From: Bog-756 sp963696495
GTDB lineage: Bacteria; Actinomycetota; Acidimicrobiia; Acidimicrobiales; RAAP-2
Assembly (NCBI GenBank): GCA_963696495.1
Contig: CAVOKJ010000002.1
Span: forward strand, 620,001-684,000
Length of the DNA: 64,000 nt
Reading direction: 5' to 3'
Positions 24,523 to 33,881 of this stretch are shown here, piece after piece. Each line of letters begins with the position of its first letter. Positions within the stretch are counted from its first letter, which is position 1. The position numbers and the translations under genes are program-made. Below the pieces are notes generated by a model. That model worked only from the letters and a program-made list of their open reading frames with translations. It did no database searches and was not told the DNA's origin.

Positions 24523-25677
24523 TCAGGTGCCCCACTCCTTGGCCAGCAGCTCGTAGGAGCGGACCCGGTCGGCGTGGTCATGCGTGATGGTGGTGACCAC
24601 CAGCTCGTCGGCGCCGGTCGAGGCGACCAGGCGTTCGAGTCCGGCCACCACCGTGTCGGGACCACCGACGAACTGGGTGTCGACCCGGTCCGACACGAGG
24701 ACACGCTCCTCGTCGGTCCACCGGTGCCGGGAGGCCTCCTCGGGGCTCGGGAACTCGATGGCGCCCTCGCCGCTGCGGACGCTGAGCACCCACCGCCCGT
24801 ACCCTGCCGCCAGTCGCTGGGCGGACTCGTCGTCGGGGCCGACCACCACGTCGGCCGACACGGCCACGTAGGACCGGTCGAGCTCGGACGAGGGCACGAA
24901 CGCCGCCCGGTAGGCCCGGGCGGCGTCCAGGACCGTGGCCGGGCTCACGTGGTAGTTCGCCGCGAATCGCAGGCCGAGCCGGCCGGCGGCCGCCGAACTG
25001 TCACCGGCGCTGCTGCCCAGCACCCAGACCTCCACGCCGGCACCCTGCCCGGGCACGGGCCGCGGGTCGAGCCCCTCGGGCGACCGATAGGTGCCGCGCA
25101 GCAGGCCGACGATGTCGTCGAGGAGGTCGCCGTAGGGGGCGGTCTCGGCCCCCTGCTGCTGGAGGAGCTCGGTGGTGAGGGCCAGCCGGGATGAGCCGAG
25201 CAGGTGCTTGAGTGACGGCCGCCTCGGAATCAGGAGTCCGTCCTCGGTGGTGTACGGGTCCGGTGGAGGGGTCCCACCGCCGGCTCCGCCGTTCCGGGAT
25301 CGACCCGCCACCTGGTCCCGCAGGAAATTGCGGCCGCCGGAGCGGCCGAGGCCCAAGTCGAACCGGCCCGGGGCGAAGGCGTCGAGCAGGCCGAACTCCT
25401 CGACCACGGACAGCGCCGTGCGATGACCGCTCTGCACGCCGCCCGAGCCGATCCTGATGGCACGGGTGGCCGAGGCGGCCAACGCAGCCAGCACCGTCGG
25501 CGACGACCCCGCCACCCCCGGGTTGAGGTGGTGCTCGGCGAACCAGTAGCGCCGGTAGCCCAGGTCCTCGCACCTCTGGGCCAGATCGATCGAGTTGTGG
25601 ATCGCCTCACCCGGATCCGAGCCCGAGCTCACCGGGACGAGATCGAGCACACCGAGGGGCACCCGGGGAGCGCTCAT
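24523..25677 (-). CDS. Luciferase-like FMN-dependent oxidoreductase, MsnO8 type
   Basis: 384 residues. The N-terminus LGVLDLVPVSSGSDPGEAI and WFAEHHLNPGVAGSSP match the MsnO8 subgroup of bacterial-luciferase-fold (LLM) enzymes, TIM barrels that oxidise substrates with reduced flavin. Residues ~125-165 contain a Gly/Pro-rich insert. It ends the operon and overlaps the upstream monooxygenase stop/start by 4 bases, so it probably helps desulfonate or oxidise organosulfur compounds. Confidence 0.9.
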   Translation of the reverse strand: MSAPRVPLGVLDLVPVSSGSDPGEAIHNSIDLAQRCEDLGYRRYWFAEHHLNPGVAGSSPTVLAALAASATRAIRIGSGGVQSGHRTALSVVEEFGLLDAFAPGRFDLGLGRSGGRNFLRDQVAGRSRNGGAGGGTPPPDPYTTEDGLLIPRRPSLKHLLGSSRLALTTELLQQQGAETAPYGDLLDDIVGLLRGTYRSPEGLDPRPVPGQGAGVEVWVLGSSAGDSSAAAGRLGLRFAANYHVSPATVLDAARAYRAAFVPSSELDRSYVAVSADVVVGPDDESAQRLAAGYGRWVLSVRSGEGAIEFPSPEEASRHRWTDEERVLVSDRVDTQFVGGPDTVVAGLERLVASTGADELVVTTITHDHADRVRSYELLAKEWGT

Positions 25678-27056
25678 GCCGAGGCCTCACGACGCGTGCG
25701 GTCGGGGGCCCCGCTGCGGTGGGCCGGGGGGAGGCCCAGGTGGTCCCGGAGGGTGGTCCCGGAGTAGTCGGTCCGAAAACGGCCCCGCTCCTGCAGGATC
25801 GGCACGACGTCGTCGGCGAAACGGTCGAGTCCGCCCGGGGTGACGTGGGGAACCAGGATGAAGCCGTCGGCGGCATCGGCCTGGACGAGGTCGTCGATCT
25901 GCGCGGCCACCTGGCCCGGCGTGCCCACGAAGGACTGCCGCGCCGTGACCTCGATCATCAGCTCGCGGATCGAGAGTCCCTTCGCCTCGGCCAGGGCGCG
26001 CCACTCCTGCGCCGTCTGCACCGGATCGCGGGAGACGGTGGCCCGCCCCCGGATGATGGGCGGCGCCGAGAGGTCCGGGTCGAAGTCGGGCAGGGGCCCG
26101 TCGGGGTCGAGGTCGGTCAGGTCCCGATTCCACACGTGCTCGAGGAACGTGATGGCGGTCGGGCCGCTCACCTGCTGGCGCCGCACCAGAGCCGCCTGCT
26201 CCTGGGCGTCGGACTCGCTGTCGCCGATGACGAAGGTGGCAGCCGGCAGGATCTTGAGCTCGTCCGGCGACCGGCCGTAGCGGGCGAGCCGCCCCTTCAC
26301 GTCGCCGTAGAACACCTGTCCGGCACGCCGCGTGCTGTGCAGCGAGAAGATGGCGTCGGCACTCGACGCCGCGAACTCCCGGCCTTCGTCGGAGTCCCCG
26401 GCTTGGAAGATGACCGGTTGGCCCTGGGGCGAACGGGGCACGGTGAACTGGCCGCTGATGTCGAACTGGCGTCCGTGGTGCTCGAACCGGCCCGGGTCGG
26501 GCCCCGCCAGGAACCGGCCCCCGACGGGATCGGCGACCACGGCATCGTCGTCCCACGAGTCCCACAGCTCCCGCGCCGTCTGGAGGAACTCGCGGGCCCT
26601 GTCGTACCGGTCGGACCGCGGCAGGAATCCGCCCCGGCGGAAGTTCTCACCGGTGAACTCGTCCCACGACGTGACGACGTTCCAGGCGGCCCGCCCCTCG
26701 GACAGATGGTCGAGCGAGGCGAACTGGCGAGCGACCTCGAACGGCTCGTTGAAGGTCGAGTTGATGGTCCCGGCCAGTCCGAGCCGATCGGTCACGGCCG
26801 CCAGCGCCGCCAGGACGGTGAACGTGTCGGGGCGGCCGACGACGTCGAGGTCGTGGATCCGCCCCCTCTGCTCGCGGAGCCGGAGCCCCTCGGCCAGGAA
26901 GAAGAAGTCGAATTTGGCCCGTTCGGCGGTCCGTGCCAGATGCTCGAACGAGGCGAAGTCGATGTGGCTGCCAGCGGCCGGATCGCTCCACACCGTGGTG
27001 TTGTTGACCCCGGGGAAGTGGACCGCCAGATGGATCTGCTTGGATCGTCCGTTCAC
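25674..27056 (-). CDS. NtaA/DszA-family FMN-dependent monooxygenase
   Basis: 460 residues. Family features: AVHFPGVNNTTVWSDP, FDFFFLAEGLRLREQRG, FNEPFEVARQFASLDHLSEGRAAWNVVTS and SPQGQPVIFQAGDSDEGREFAA. These enzymes (NTA monooxygenase, dibenzothiophene sulfone monooxygenase DszA, SoxA, sulfone monooxygenases) use FMNH2 from a separate reductase to cleave C-N or C-S bonds. The TauD and sulfonate-importer genes alongside favour an organosulfur substrate. No reductase lies in the island itself; the flavin reductase-like gene at 3558 is too far to assign. Confidence 0.92.
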   Translation of the reverse strand: MNGRSKQIHLAVHFPGVNNTTVWSDPAAGSHIDFASFEHLARTAERAKFDFFFLAEGLRLREQRGRIHDLDVVGRPDTFTVLAALAAVTDRLGLAGTINSTFNEPFEVARQFASLDHLSEGRAAWNVVTSWDEFTGENFRRGGFLPRSDRYDRAREFLQTARELWDSWDDDAVVADPVGGRFLAGPDPGRFEHHGRQFDISGQFTVPRSPQGQPVIFQAGDSDEGREFAASSADAIFSLHSTRRAGQVFYGDVKGRLARYGRSPDELKILPAATFVIGDSESDAQEQAALVRRQQVSGPTAITFLEHVWNRDLTDLDPDGPLPDFDPDLSAPPIIRGRATVSRDPVQTAQEWRALAEAKGLSIRELMIEVTARQSFVGTPGQVAAQIDDLVQADAADGFILVPHVTPGGLDRFADDVVPILQERGRFRTDYSGTTLRDHLGLPPAHRSGAPDRTRREASA

Positions 27057-27111
27057 CGGCAGGCTCCTTGTCGACTCGTCGATGTCTGGTGGCGGGCGTC
27101 CGGCACCGAGG

Positions 27112-28359
27112 TCACGACGCCGAGCGCCCGGCGATCGTGTACCGGTTGGCCGGCCGGTCGAGGCCCAGCCGGCTCCGGAGGCTGCCCGTTCCGTCGTCGG
27201 CGCGGAACACGCCCCGCTCCTCCAGGAGTGGGACGAGTCGGCGGGTGATCGACTCGAGATCGTGCGGCAGCACCGCCGGGCGCAGTCGGATTCCGTCCAC
27301 GCCCTCCGCGTGCCAGTCGACGATCAGATCGGCCACCTCGGCCGGGGTGCCGGTGACGATGGCGGCGTCCGACCGGTGCACCCTGCCGTCGATCCCGTCG
27401 AGATGGGCCCGGCGGGCGGCGGCCGCCCCGGGCTCGTCGTCCAGGAAGACCAGCAGGTCGGCGAAGACCAGCAGCGGGTCACCCTGCCGGGACGCCTCCT
27501 CTTCCACCACGCGCACCCCGGCGAGGAGGCCGCCCAGGTCCCCGACGTGCTGAGGAGTGACGAAGACCAGGTCGGCGCACCGTGCGGCCAACCGGAAGGC
27601 CACAGGGACATGGGCGAGGACCGCCACCAGCGGTTGCCCCTGGGGGGGCCTCGGGGTGATCGACGGCCCCCGCACATCGAACCACCGGCCCTCGAAGTCG
27701 ATGTAGTGCAGCTTGTCGCGGTCCACGAACCGGCCGGTCGCCACGTCGCGGATCTCGGCGTCGTCCTCCCAGCTGTCCCAGAGCCTGCGGACGACCTCGA
27801 CGAAGTCGGCCGCTTCGTCGAACAACTCCTCGGCCAGCGACGACACGGTCGACCCGTCGGCCGGCCCGTCGGCGTTCCGCACGGCGTCGGGGATCGACCG
27901 CCGTCCGAACTGGCGGGCCTCGAGGCCCGTGCCGGACACCCGGACCTGGACCCCGGCCCGTCCGGCGCTCACGTAGTCGAGGGTGGCGATGGCCTTGGAG
28001 ACGTGGAAGGGCTCCGTGTGGGTGGTGGTGGCCACCGGTAGCAGCCCGATGCGGGAGGTCCTCGGCGCCACCCGTGCCGCGGTGAGCACGGCATCCAACC
28101 GTCCTCGCACCCGATCGACCCGGTCGTCGGCAGCGCCTCGGCGAGCCGACTGGAGGGCCATCGAGTCCTCGAAGGTCACGAAGTCGAGCCGGCCGCGCTC
28201 GGACTCCTCGACCATGTCCACCCAGTACTGCGGAGTGAACAGCTCGCCCGGTCGGGCCCCGTCCGAACGCCAGGCGGCCGGATGCCAGCCGGCCCCGTCG
28301 AGGGCGACGGCCACATGCAGCGGAGATCTTCCTTCGGTCGTGTTCAGCCCGGTCGGCAT
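27112..28359 (-). CDS. Luciferase-like FMN-dependent monooxygenase, third copy
   Basis: 415 residues from ATG 28359. Same TIM-barrel family: HVAVALDGAGWHPAAWR, GRLDFVTFEDSMALQSA, TEPFHVSKAIATLDYVSAGRAG and PPQGQPLVAVLAHVPVAFRLAARCADLVFV. It is shorter and more divergent than the NtaA-like copy and is the first gene of the leftward organosulfur operon. The start codon is preceded by an AT-rich stretch with TATTATAG, a possible -10. Confidence 0.88.
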   Translation of the reverse strand: MPTGLNTTEGRSPLHVAVALDGAGWHPAAWRSDGARPGELFTPQYWVDMVEESERGRLDFVTFEDSMALQSARRGAADDRVDRVRGRLDAVLTAARVAPRTSRIGLLPVATTTHTEPFHVSKAIATLDYVSAGRAGVQVRVSGTGLEARQFGRRSIPDAVRNADGPADGSTVSSLAEELFDEAADFVEVVRRLWDSWEDDAEIRDVATGRFVDRDKLHYIDFEGRWFDVRGPSITPRPPQGQPLVAVLAHVPVAFRLAARCADLVFVTPQHVGDLGGLLAGVRVVEEEASRQGDPLLVFADLLVFLDDEPGAAAARRAHLDGIDGRVHRSDAAIVTGTPAEVADLIVDWHAEGVDGIRLRPAVLPHDLESITRRLVPLLEERGVFRADDGTGSLRSRLGLDRPANRYTIAGRSAS

Positions 28360-28534
28360 ACGCTCACTATAATAATGATCGGTTTTATCACCTATTTGGC
28401 CGGCAGCGGCCGGCAGCGGCACACCCCGATGGCAGCACCCGGCAGCTGTGACGGCTCGGCTCAGTTTGACAAAATCGACCGGATTGGTCACCATTATTCC
28501 CTTTCCCGCACGCCCGAGCCCCGATGAGGTGACC
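28360..28534. promoter_or_regulatory. Divergent control region of the organosulfur island
   Basis: 175 bases between the leftward monooxygenase operon and the rightward TauD-transporter-sulfatase operon, distinctly AT-rich at both ends. AATAATGATCGG (28370-28381) and GGTCACCATTATT (28487-28499) form an imperfect inverted pair near each flank, and TTTGACAAAATC at ~28467 could be a -35 for the rightward operon. A sulfur-responsive regulator would be expected here, but none is encoded in the island. Confidence 0.45.
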
Positions 28535-29425
28535 ATGACCACCACCGCGACACCCGTCACCCTCGATATCTCCCCCCTGTCCGGCACGATCGGGGCGACC
28601 ATCCGGGATCTCGACCTGCACCAGGAGCTCGACCCGGACACGGTCGCCGCCATCCGCCAGGCACTGTTGGACTACAAGGTCATCTTCTTTCCGGGCCAGC
28701 ACCTCGGACCCGCCGAGCACAAACGGTTCGCCGCCTACTTCGGTGAGATCACCAACGCCCATCCGGTGGTGCCTGGGGTGGGCGAGCACAAAGAGGTGTT
28801 CGAGATCGACTATTCGAAGTTCCGCGAGGTCCTGGCCGCCGACAAGGCGGACAGCGGCAGCGAGTACGGCGGGCGCGACAAGTGGCACACCGACGTCACC
28901 TTCGTGCGGACACCGCCCCTCGGATCGATCCTCAATGCGATCGTGATCCCCGAGGCCGGCGGGGACACCCTGTGGGCCGACACCCAGTCTGCCTACGAAG
29001 GGCTCTCCCAGCCGTTCAAGGACCTGGTCGACGGGCTGACCGCGGTCCACGACGGGAACCGTACGTTCGGCAAGGTCCTCGACTACCTCGGCGAGGGAGA
29101 GTGGGACGGGGAGAAGTTCACCGAGCTGCTACCGGTCGAGCACCCGGTCGTGCGCACCCACCCCGAGACCGGCAAGCGCAACCTGTTCGTCAATCCGGGC
29201 TTCACCCTCAAGATCAAGGGGCTGGCCAGCAAGGAGAGCGACACGCTCCTCGCCTTCCTCTACGCCCACATGGCCACACCCGAGTACGTCGTCCGCTACC
29301 AGTGGGACGAGGGCGATCTCGGGTTCTGGGACAACAGGACCACCATGCACTACGCCATCGGCGACTACGGCACGGCCCATCGCGTGATCCAGCGCGTGAC
29401 CATCAGGGGCGACCAGCCCTATTGA
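28535..29425 (+). CDS. TauD/TfdA-family 2-oxoglutarate dioxygenase
   Basis: 296 residues, ATG with GAGGTGA four bases upstream. Iron ligands WHTD (His118, Asp120) and distal His282 in YGTAHRV, with the 2-oxoglutarate-binding Arg in VTIRGDQPY. TauD and the alkylsulfatase AtsK oxidise taurine, alkylsulfonates or alkyl sulfates and release sulfite or sulfate. The substrate cannot be read from the sequence; the sulfatase four genes downstream makes sulfate esters plausible. Confidence 0.92.
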   Translation: MTTTATPVTLDISPLSGTIGATIRDLDLHQELDPDTVAAIRQALLDYKVIFFPGQHLGPAEHKRFAAYFGEITNAHPVVPGVGEHKEVFEIDYSKFREVLAADKADSGSEYGGRDKWHTDVTFVRTPPLGSILNAIVIPEAGGDTLWADTQSAYEGLSQPFKDLVDGLTAVHDGNRTFGKVLDYLGEGEWDGEKFTELLPVEHPVVRTHPETGKRNLFVNPGFTLKIKGLASKESDTLLAFLYAHMATPEYVVRYQWDEGDLGFWDNRTTMHYAIGDYGTAHRVIQRVTIRGDQPY

Positions 29426-29490
29426 GCCTGGACCGTGACACCGGCCCGGCCGGTCCCCACATTCGTGCAACCCACCGACAAAGGATGAAG

Positions 29491-30573
29491 ATGCATCACC
29501 GACTGACCATGTTCGCCGGCCGTACGCGCCCTCGGCGTGCGGGAGCTGTCCTCGGGGCCATCGCCGCCGCGGCCGTCGTCGTCAGCGGCTGCGGCTCGAG
29601 TAGCGCCAGCTCCACCACGACCTCGGCCTCCACCGCGTCGACCGCCTCCGCCACGAACCTCGACCTGTCCGGGGTGACCATCAACTTCGCCGATCAGTTC
29701 AAGGAGTACGAGACCGCCTTCGACGCCACCGGTGCGCTGAACGGTGCCCCCTACAAGGTCAGCTACAGCGAGTTCGTCGGGGGTCCCCCGATCATCGAGG
29801 CCGAGACCGGGGGATCGGTCGACCTCGGGGACATGGCCGAGACACCGACGATCTTCGCCCAGGCGGCCAACGACCCGGTCAAGGTTGTCGCCGCCACGGT
29901 GAGCGCCGACGCCAACGAGTCGCCCTTCGCAATCGTCGTGCCCAAGGGCTCCTCCATCACCGATGTGTCGGATCTCCGGGGTAAGACCGTCGCCGTGCAG
30001 GAGGGCACGGTCGAACAGTACGTCCTCATCCAGATCCTGAAGAAGGCGGGCATCCCCTACAGCGCGGTCAACGTCGACAACCTCGCCGTGACCAACGCGT
30101 CCACCGCGGTGGCCGCCGGCAAGGTCGATGCCGCCGTGCTGTCCCAGCCGCTGATCGCACTCGACGTCGCCGCCGGCACGGTGACCCAGCTGGTCAGCGC
30201 GGCCGGCTATGCGCAGACGCTCGGCTACCTGACCGCGAGCCAATCCGCCCTCGACAACCCCCAGAAGGCGGCGGCCATCGCCGACTTCATCAACCGCTTC
30301 TACAAGGCGCAGGCCATCCTGAGGAAGAACCCCCAGCTGGCCGCCGTGACCTACGTCAAGACCTACGGCGTCTCCCTGTCGGTGGCCGAGGCCGCGGTGA
30401 AGTCGGTCGAGTCGGTCGGCACGCCGATCACACCGGCCATCATCAGCTACCAGCAGGAGGAGGCCGACACCTTCCACCAGCTCGGCCTCATCCCCGCCAA
30501 GATCAACGTGGTGCACGTCTTCGACCTCCCCTTCAACAAGAAGGTTGCCGAGACCGCGGGGCTGACCCCGTGA
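29491..30573 (+). CDS. ABC transporter substrate-binding lipoprotein, SsuA/TauA type
   Basis: 360 residues from ATG 29491, which sits six bases after AAAGG; the ATG at 29485 is directly abutting it. N-terminal signal with lipobox VVSGC (Cys34) and a Ser/Thr linker. The mature protein has SsuA/TauA features: GPPIIEAETGGSVDLGDMAETPTIFAQ, VVPKGSSITDVSDLRGKTVAVQEGT and AVLSQPLIALDVAAG. It would bind sulfonates, taurine or related compounds outside the cell for the permease and ATPase that follow. Confidence 0.92.
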   Translation: MHHRLTMFAGRTRPRRAGAVLGAIAAAAVVVSGCGSSSASSTTTSASTASTASATNLDLSGVTINFADQFKEYETAFDATGALNGAPYKVSYSEFVGGPPIIEAETGGSVDLGDMAETPTIFAQAANDPVKVVAATVSADANESPFAIVVPKGSSITDVSDLRGKTVAVQEGTVEQYVLIQILKKAGIPYSAVNVDNLAVTNASTAVAAGKVDAAVLSQPLIALDVAAGTVTQLVSAAGYAQTLGYLTASQSALDNPQKAAAIADFINRFYKAQAILRKNPQLAAVTYVKTYGVSLSVAEAAVKSVESVGTPITPAIISYQQEEADTFHQLGLIPAKINVVHVFDLPFNKKVAETAGLTP

Positions 30574-30598
30574 TCCGCGCCCGGGACCCCCGAGCACG

Positions 30599-31483
30599 GT
30601 GACCGACCTGGCCCATCGCGAGGACAAGGCTCCGCCCTCCGGCGGGCCCGACCGAACCGTCTCGACCGACGCCGTCGCCGGGCTGGTCCGGCCGGTGGTC
30701 AGGAAGGAGCGGAAGCGCAACCGCCGGGTGAGCCTGGCCATCCGGGCTTCGGTGCCGATCGCCGTCTTCGGGCTGTGGTGGGCGCTGACCGGCTCGGGGC
30801 TGGTGTCGGCGACCAAGCTCCCCACGCCGGCGACGACCTGGGACACCTTCGTCAATCTCTGGACCCACGAGGACCTGTTGGGGAACCTCGGGGTCTCGAT
30901 CTCCCGGGCGGCGATCGGCCTGGCCATCGGAGCGACGGTCGGGCTGGTCCTCGGGATCGTCGTCGGCCTGTGGACCCTCGGCGAGGAGCTCATCGACTCC
31001 TCGATGCAGATGTTCCGCACCATCCCCTTCCCCGCCGTGATCTTCCTGTTCATCGTGTGGGTGGGTATCGGCGAGGTCTCGAAGTACCTCCTGATCGCGC
31101 TGGCCACGCTGTTCCCGATGTACCTCAACACCTCGAACGGCGTCCGGAACGTCGACCGCAAGGTGGTGGAGGCTGCCCAGTCGTTCGGCCTCCGGGGCCG
31201 ACGCCTGGTACGCCAGGTGGTGATCCCTTTGGCCATGCCCTCGATCCTGACCGGCCTGCGGTTCTCCACCGGCGTGGCCATCATCGCCCTGGTCTTCGCC
31301 GAGACGGTCAATGCCAGCAAGGGCATCGGCTACCTGGTCCTCCAGGCGTCGAGCTTCAACAACATCGCCGAGCTGGTGGTCTGCATCCTCCTCTACGCGC
31401 TGTTGGGGATCGCCGCCGACCTCATGGTGCGGGTCCTCGAGCGCTCGTTGATGCCCTGGCGTCGCCAGCTGGCCGTCCGATGA
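30599..31483 (+). CDS. ABC transporter permease, SsuC/TauC type
   Basis: 294 residues, GTG start. BPD_transp_1 family with six membrane segments. The EAA-loop reads VVEAAQSFGLRGRRLVRQVVIPLAMPSILTGLR. It is the membrane subunit of the sulfonate-type importer and overlaps the ATPase gene by 4 bases. Confidence 0.93.
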   Translation: MTDLAHREDKAPPSGGPDRTVSTDAVAGLVRPVVRKERKRNRRVSLAIRASVPIAVFGLWWALTGSGLVSATKLPTPATTWDTFVNLWTHEDLLGNLGVSISRAAIGLAIGATVGLVLGIVVGLWTLGEELIDSSMQMFRTIPFPAVIFLFIVWVGIGEVSKYLLIALATLFPMYLNTSNGVRNVDRKVVEAAQSFGLRGRRLVRQVVIPLAMPSILTGLRFSTGVAIIALVFAETVNASKGIGYLVLQASSFNNIAELVVCILLYALLGIAADLMVRVLERSLMPWRRQLAVR

Positions 31484-32241
31484 CGGTGGCCTCCGACGCC
31501 CCCGCGGTCGTCGTCCGGGGGGTCTCCAAGGAATTCGCGGACCACCAGGTGCTCGCCGACTTCGACCTCACCATCGACCACGGCCAGTTCATCGCCCTGT
31601 TGGGCGCATCCGGTAGCGGCAAGACGACCTTGCTCCGTGTCCTGCTCGGGCTCGAGAGCACCTCGGGCGGCGAGGTGTTCGTCCCCGAGGCCCGGACCAC
31701 CGTCTTCCAGGAGCCCCGTCTGGTCTCGTCGATGAAGGTGTGGCGCAACGTGGTCATCGGCCAACCACGGTCCCAGGCGACCCGCCAGGCCGCGGTGGCC
31801 GCGCTCGGCGAGGTGGGGCTGGCCGCCCACGCCGACGCCTGGCCCGGGACGCTCTCGGGCGGTGAAGCCCAGCGGGTCGCTCTGGCGCGGGCGCTGGTGC
31901 GCCAGCCCCAGCTGCTCTTGCTCGACGAGCCGTTTGCCGCGCTCGACGCTCTGACCAGGCTCAAGATGCAGGCCCTGGTGGCCGAGCTGTGCGCCAAGCA
32001 CCGGCCCGGGGTGCTCCTGGTCACCCACGATGTCGAGGAAGCCGTCCTGCTGGCCGATCGGGTGCTCGTGCTCAAACAGGGGTCGATCTCCCTCGATCTC
32101 GAGGTCGATCTCCCGCGACCCAGGAGGGTCGGTGGTCCCGAGTTCGATGCCCTCCGAAACCGGTTCATGGCCGAGCTGGGTGTGCTGGACCCGAACCGCG
32201 GGCTCGGGGCTCCCGCCGGCGACGCCGTCCTGCCACAGTAG
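31480..32241 (+). CDS. ABC transporter ATP-binding protein, SsuB/TauB type
   Basis: 253 residues. Walker A GASGSGKTT, Q-loop FQEPRLVSSMKVW, signature LSGGEAQRVALARAL, Walker B LLLLDEPFAALD and H-loop VTHDVEEA. It energises the upstream permease. ATGA overlap with the permease; the sulfatase starts 5 bases after its stop. Confidence 0.95.
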   Translation: MTVASDAPAVVVRGVSKEFADHQVLADFDLTIDHGQFIALLGASGSGKTTLLRVLLGLESTSGGEVFVPEARTTVFQEPRLVSSMKVWRNVVIGQPRSQATRQAAVAALGEVGLAAHADAWPGTLSGGEAQRVALARALVRQPQLLLLDEPFAALDALTRLKMQALVAELCAKHRPGVLLVTHDVEEAVLLADRVLVLKQGSISLDLEVDLPRPRRVGGPEFDALRNRFMAELGVLDPNRGLGAPAGDAVLPQ

Positions 32242-32245
32242 GGGC

Positions 32246-33796
32246 GTGCACGAACTCACCGCGGACGACCCCACGGCGGAACGGCGACCGAGGAACCTGG
32301 TCGTCGTGCTCCTCGACAGCCTGAACCGCCACCTCCTCGAGGCCTATGGCTCGACCGAGTTCGACACGCCGCATCTCGCCCGGTTCGCCGACGAGTCGCT
32401 CCGCTTCACCGCCCACCACGTGGGGTCCCTGCCCTGCATGCCCGCCCGGCACGACATCCTGGTCGGGGCGCTCGACTTCCCGTGGCGGCCGTGGGGGTCG
32501 ATCGAGGTGTGGGAGGACGCGATCACCCGGGCCCTCCGAGCCCAGGGGGTCACCAGCGTGCTCGTCTCGGACCACCCCCATCTCTTCGAGACGGGCGGGG
32601 AGAACTACCACACCGACTTCACCGCCTGGGCCTACGAGCGCGGCCACGAGAACGACCCGTGGCGCACCACTCCGGACCCCACCTGGGTGGGGACACCGGC
32701 CCTGCCGACCGAACGGCCCCCGTACCATCACCGCTACGACGATTCACGCACGTACTTCCGCTCCGAAGCGGACTTCCCGGGACCGAGGACGATGACGGCG
32801 GCGGCCGACTGGATCCGCCACTCGGGCGGCGCTCACGACCGCTTCTTCCTGATGGTGGACGAGTTCGACCCCCACGAGCCCTTCGACACGCCGCTCCCCT
32901 ACGCCCGGATGTACAACGATGACCGGGACGCGCCGCTGGCCATCTGGCCCCCCTACCTGGTCGACGCCGTGGCCAGCGGGCAGCTCGACCCGGTCCGGGC
33001 CCGTCACATCCGCGGGAACTACGGATCGAAGCTGACCATGATCGACCGCTGGTTCGGCCACCTGCTGCAGGCGATCGACGAGGCGGGACTTCGCTCCAGC
33101 ACCGCCGTCGTCTTGTGCACCGATCACGGCCACTACCTCGGGGAGCACGACCTGTTCGGCAAGCCCGGTGCGCCGATCTACAGCGAGCTCGGCCGGATCC
33201 CCATGCTCATCCGCTGGCCGGGCCGTGGGCAGAGGGACGTCGATGCCCTCACCACCTCGGTGGACCTCCACGCCACCATCGCCGACCTGTTCGGCGTCAC
33301 GGTCGACCATCCCACCCACGGCCGGTCGCTGCTGCCCCTCATCGACGGCACGGCGGCGTCGATCCGCGAGCTCGCCCTCTTCGGGTACTGGGGACGTCAT
33401 GTCGGCGTCACCGACGGCCGGTACCGCTACCTGCGGGGCTGCGGTGAGTCGAACTTCCCCCTCTCCATGTGGTCCAACCGGTGGTCGACCATGCCCGTCC
33501 AGCCCGCACCCGAGCTGCGGTTGCCGCGACCCGACGGGCGGGCGGTGCTGCGATCGATGCCCGGTACCGGGGTGCCGGTCATCACCCAACCGTTCGAACC
33601 CGGGGACAGGCTGCCGTTCTGGGCCGGGTTCGAACCACCGAGCGACTCCTTCCTCTTCGACACCGAATCGGATCCCGGCGAGCACGAGAACCGGATCGGA
33701 GAGCGCGGCGAGGACCGGTTGGTCGAGGCCCTCGCCACCGAGCTCAGGACGATCGGGGCGCCGTCGGACCTCCTCCAACGCGTCGGCATCGCCTGA
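32246..33796 (+). CDS. Type I sulfatase (formylglycine-dependent)
   Basis: 516 residues, GTG start. The formylglycine motif C-x-P-x-R is present as CMPAR (Cys64), so an FGE-type activating enzyme is required elsewhere. Metal-binding residues: LLDSLNRH near the N-terminus and TDHGHYLGEHDLFGK (~290). No signal peptide, so cytoplasmic hydrolysis of imported sulfate esters is likely. Directly downstream of the importer ATPase, in the same operon; it fits a scavenging route in which esters are imported and hydrolysed inside. Confidence 0.92.
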   Translation: MHELTADDPTAERRPRNLVVVLLDSLNRHLLEAYGSTEFDTPHLARFADESLRFTAHHVGSLPCMPARHDILVGALDFPWRPWGSIEVWEDAITRALRAQGVTSVLVSDHPHLFETGGENYHTDFTAWAYERGHENDPWRTTPDPTWVGTPALPTERPPYHHRYDDSRTYFRSEADFPGPRTMTAAADWIRHSGGAHDRFFLMVDEFDPHEPFDTPLPYARMYNDDRDAPLAIWPPYLVDAVASGQLDPVRARHIRGNYGSKLTMIDRWFGHLLQAIDEAGLRSSTAVVLCTDHGHYLGEHDLFGKPGAPIYSELGRIPMLIRWPGRGQRDVDALTTSVDLHATIADLFGVTVDHPTHGRSLLPLIDGTAASIRELALFGYWGRHVGVTDGRYRYLRGCGESNFPLSMWSNRWSTMPVQPAPELRLPRPDGRAVLRSMPGTGVPVITQPFEPGDRLPFWAGFEPPSDSFLFDTESDPGEHENRIGERGEDRLVEALATELRTIGAPSDLLQRVGIA

Positions 33797-33881
33797 GTCC
33801 GGCACGGCCCGACGCGGCACCGAGCCGGGACTCCGGCGCCGGTCGGTGTGAGCGGGCACCGGCCCTGTCCCCGGGTCGCCG

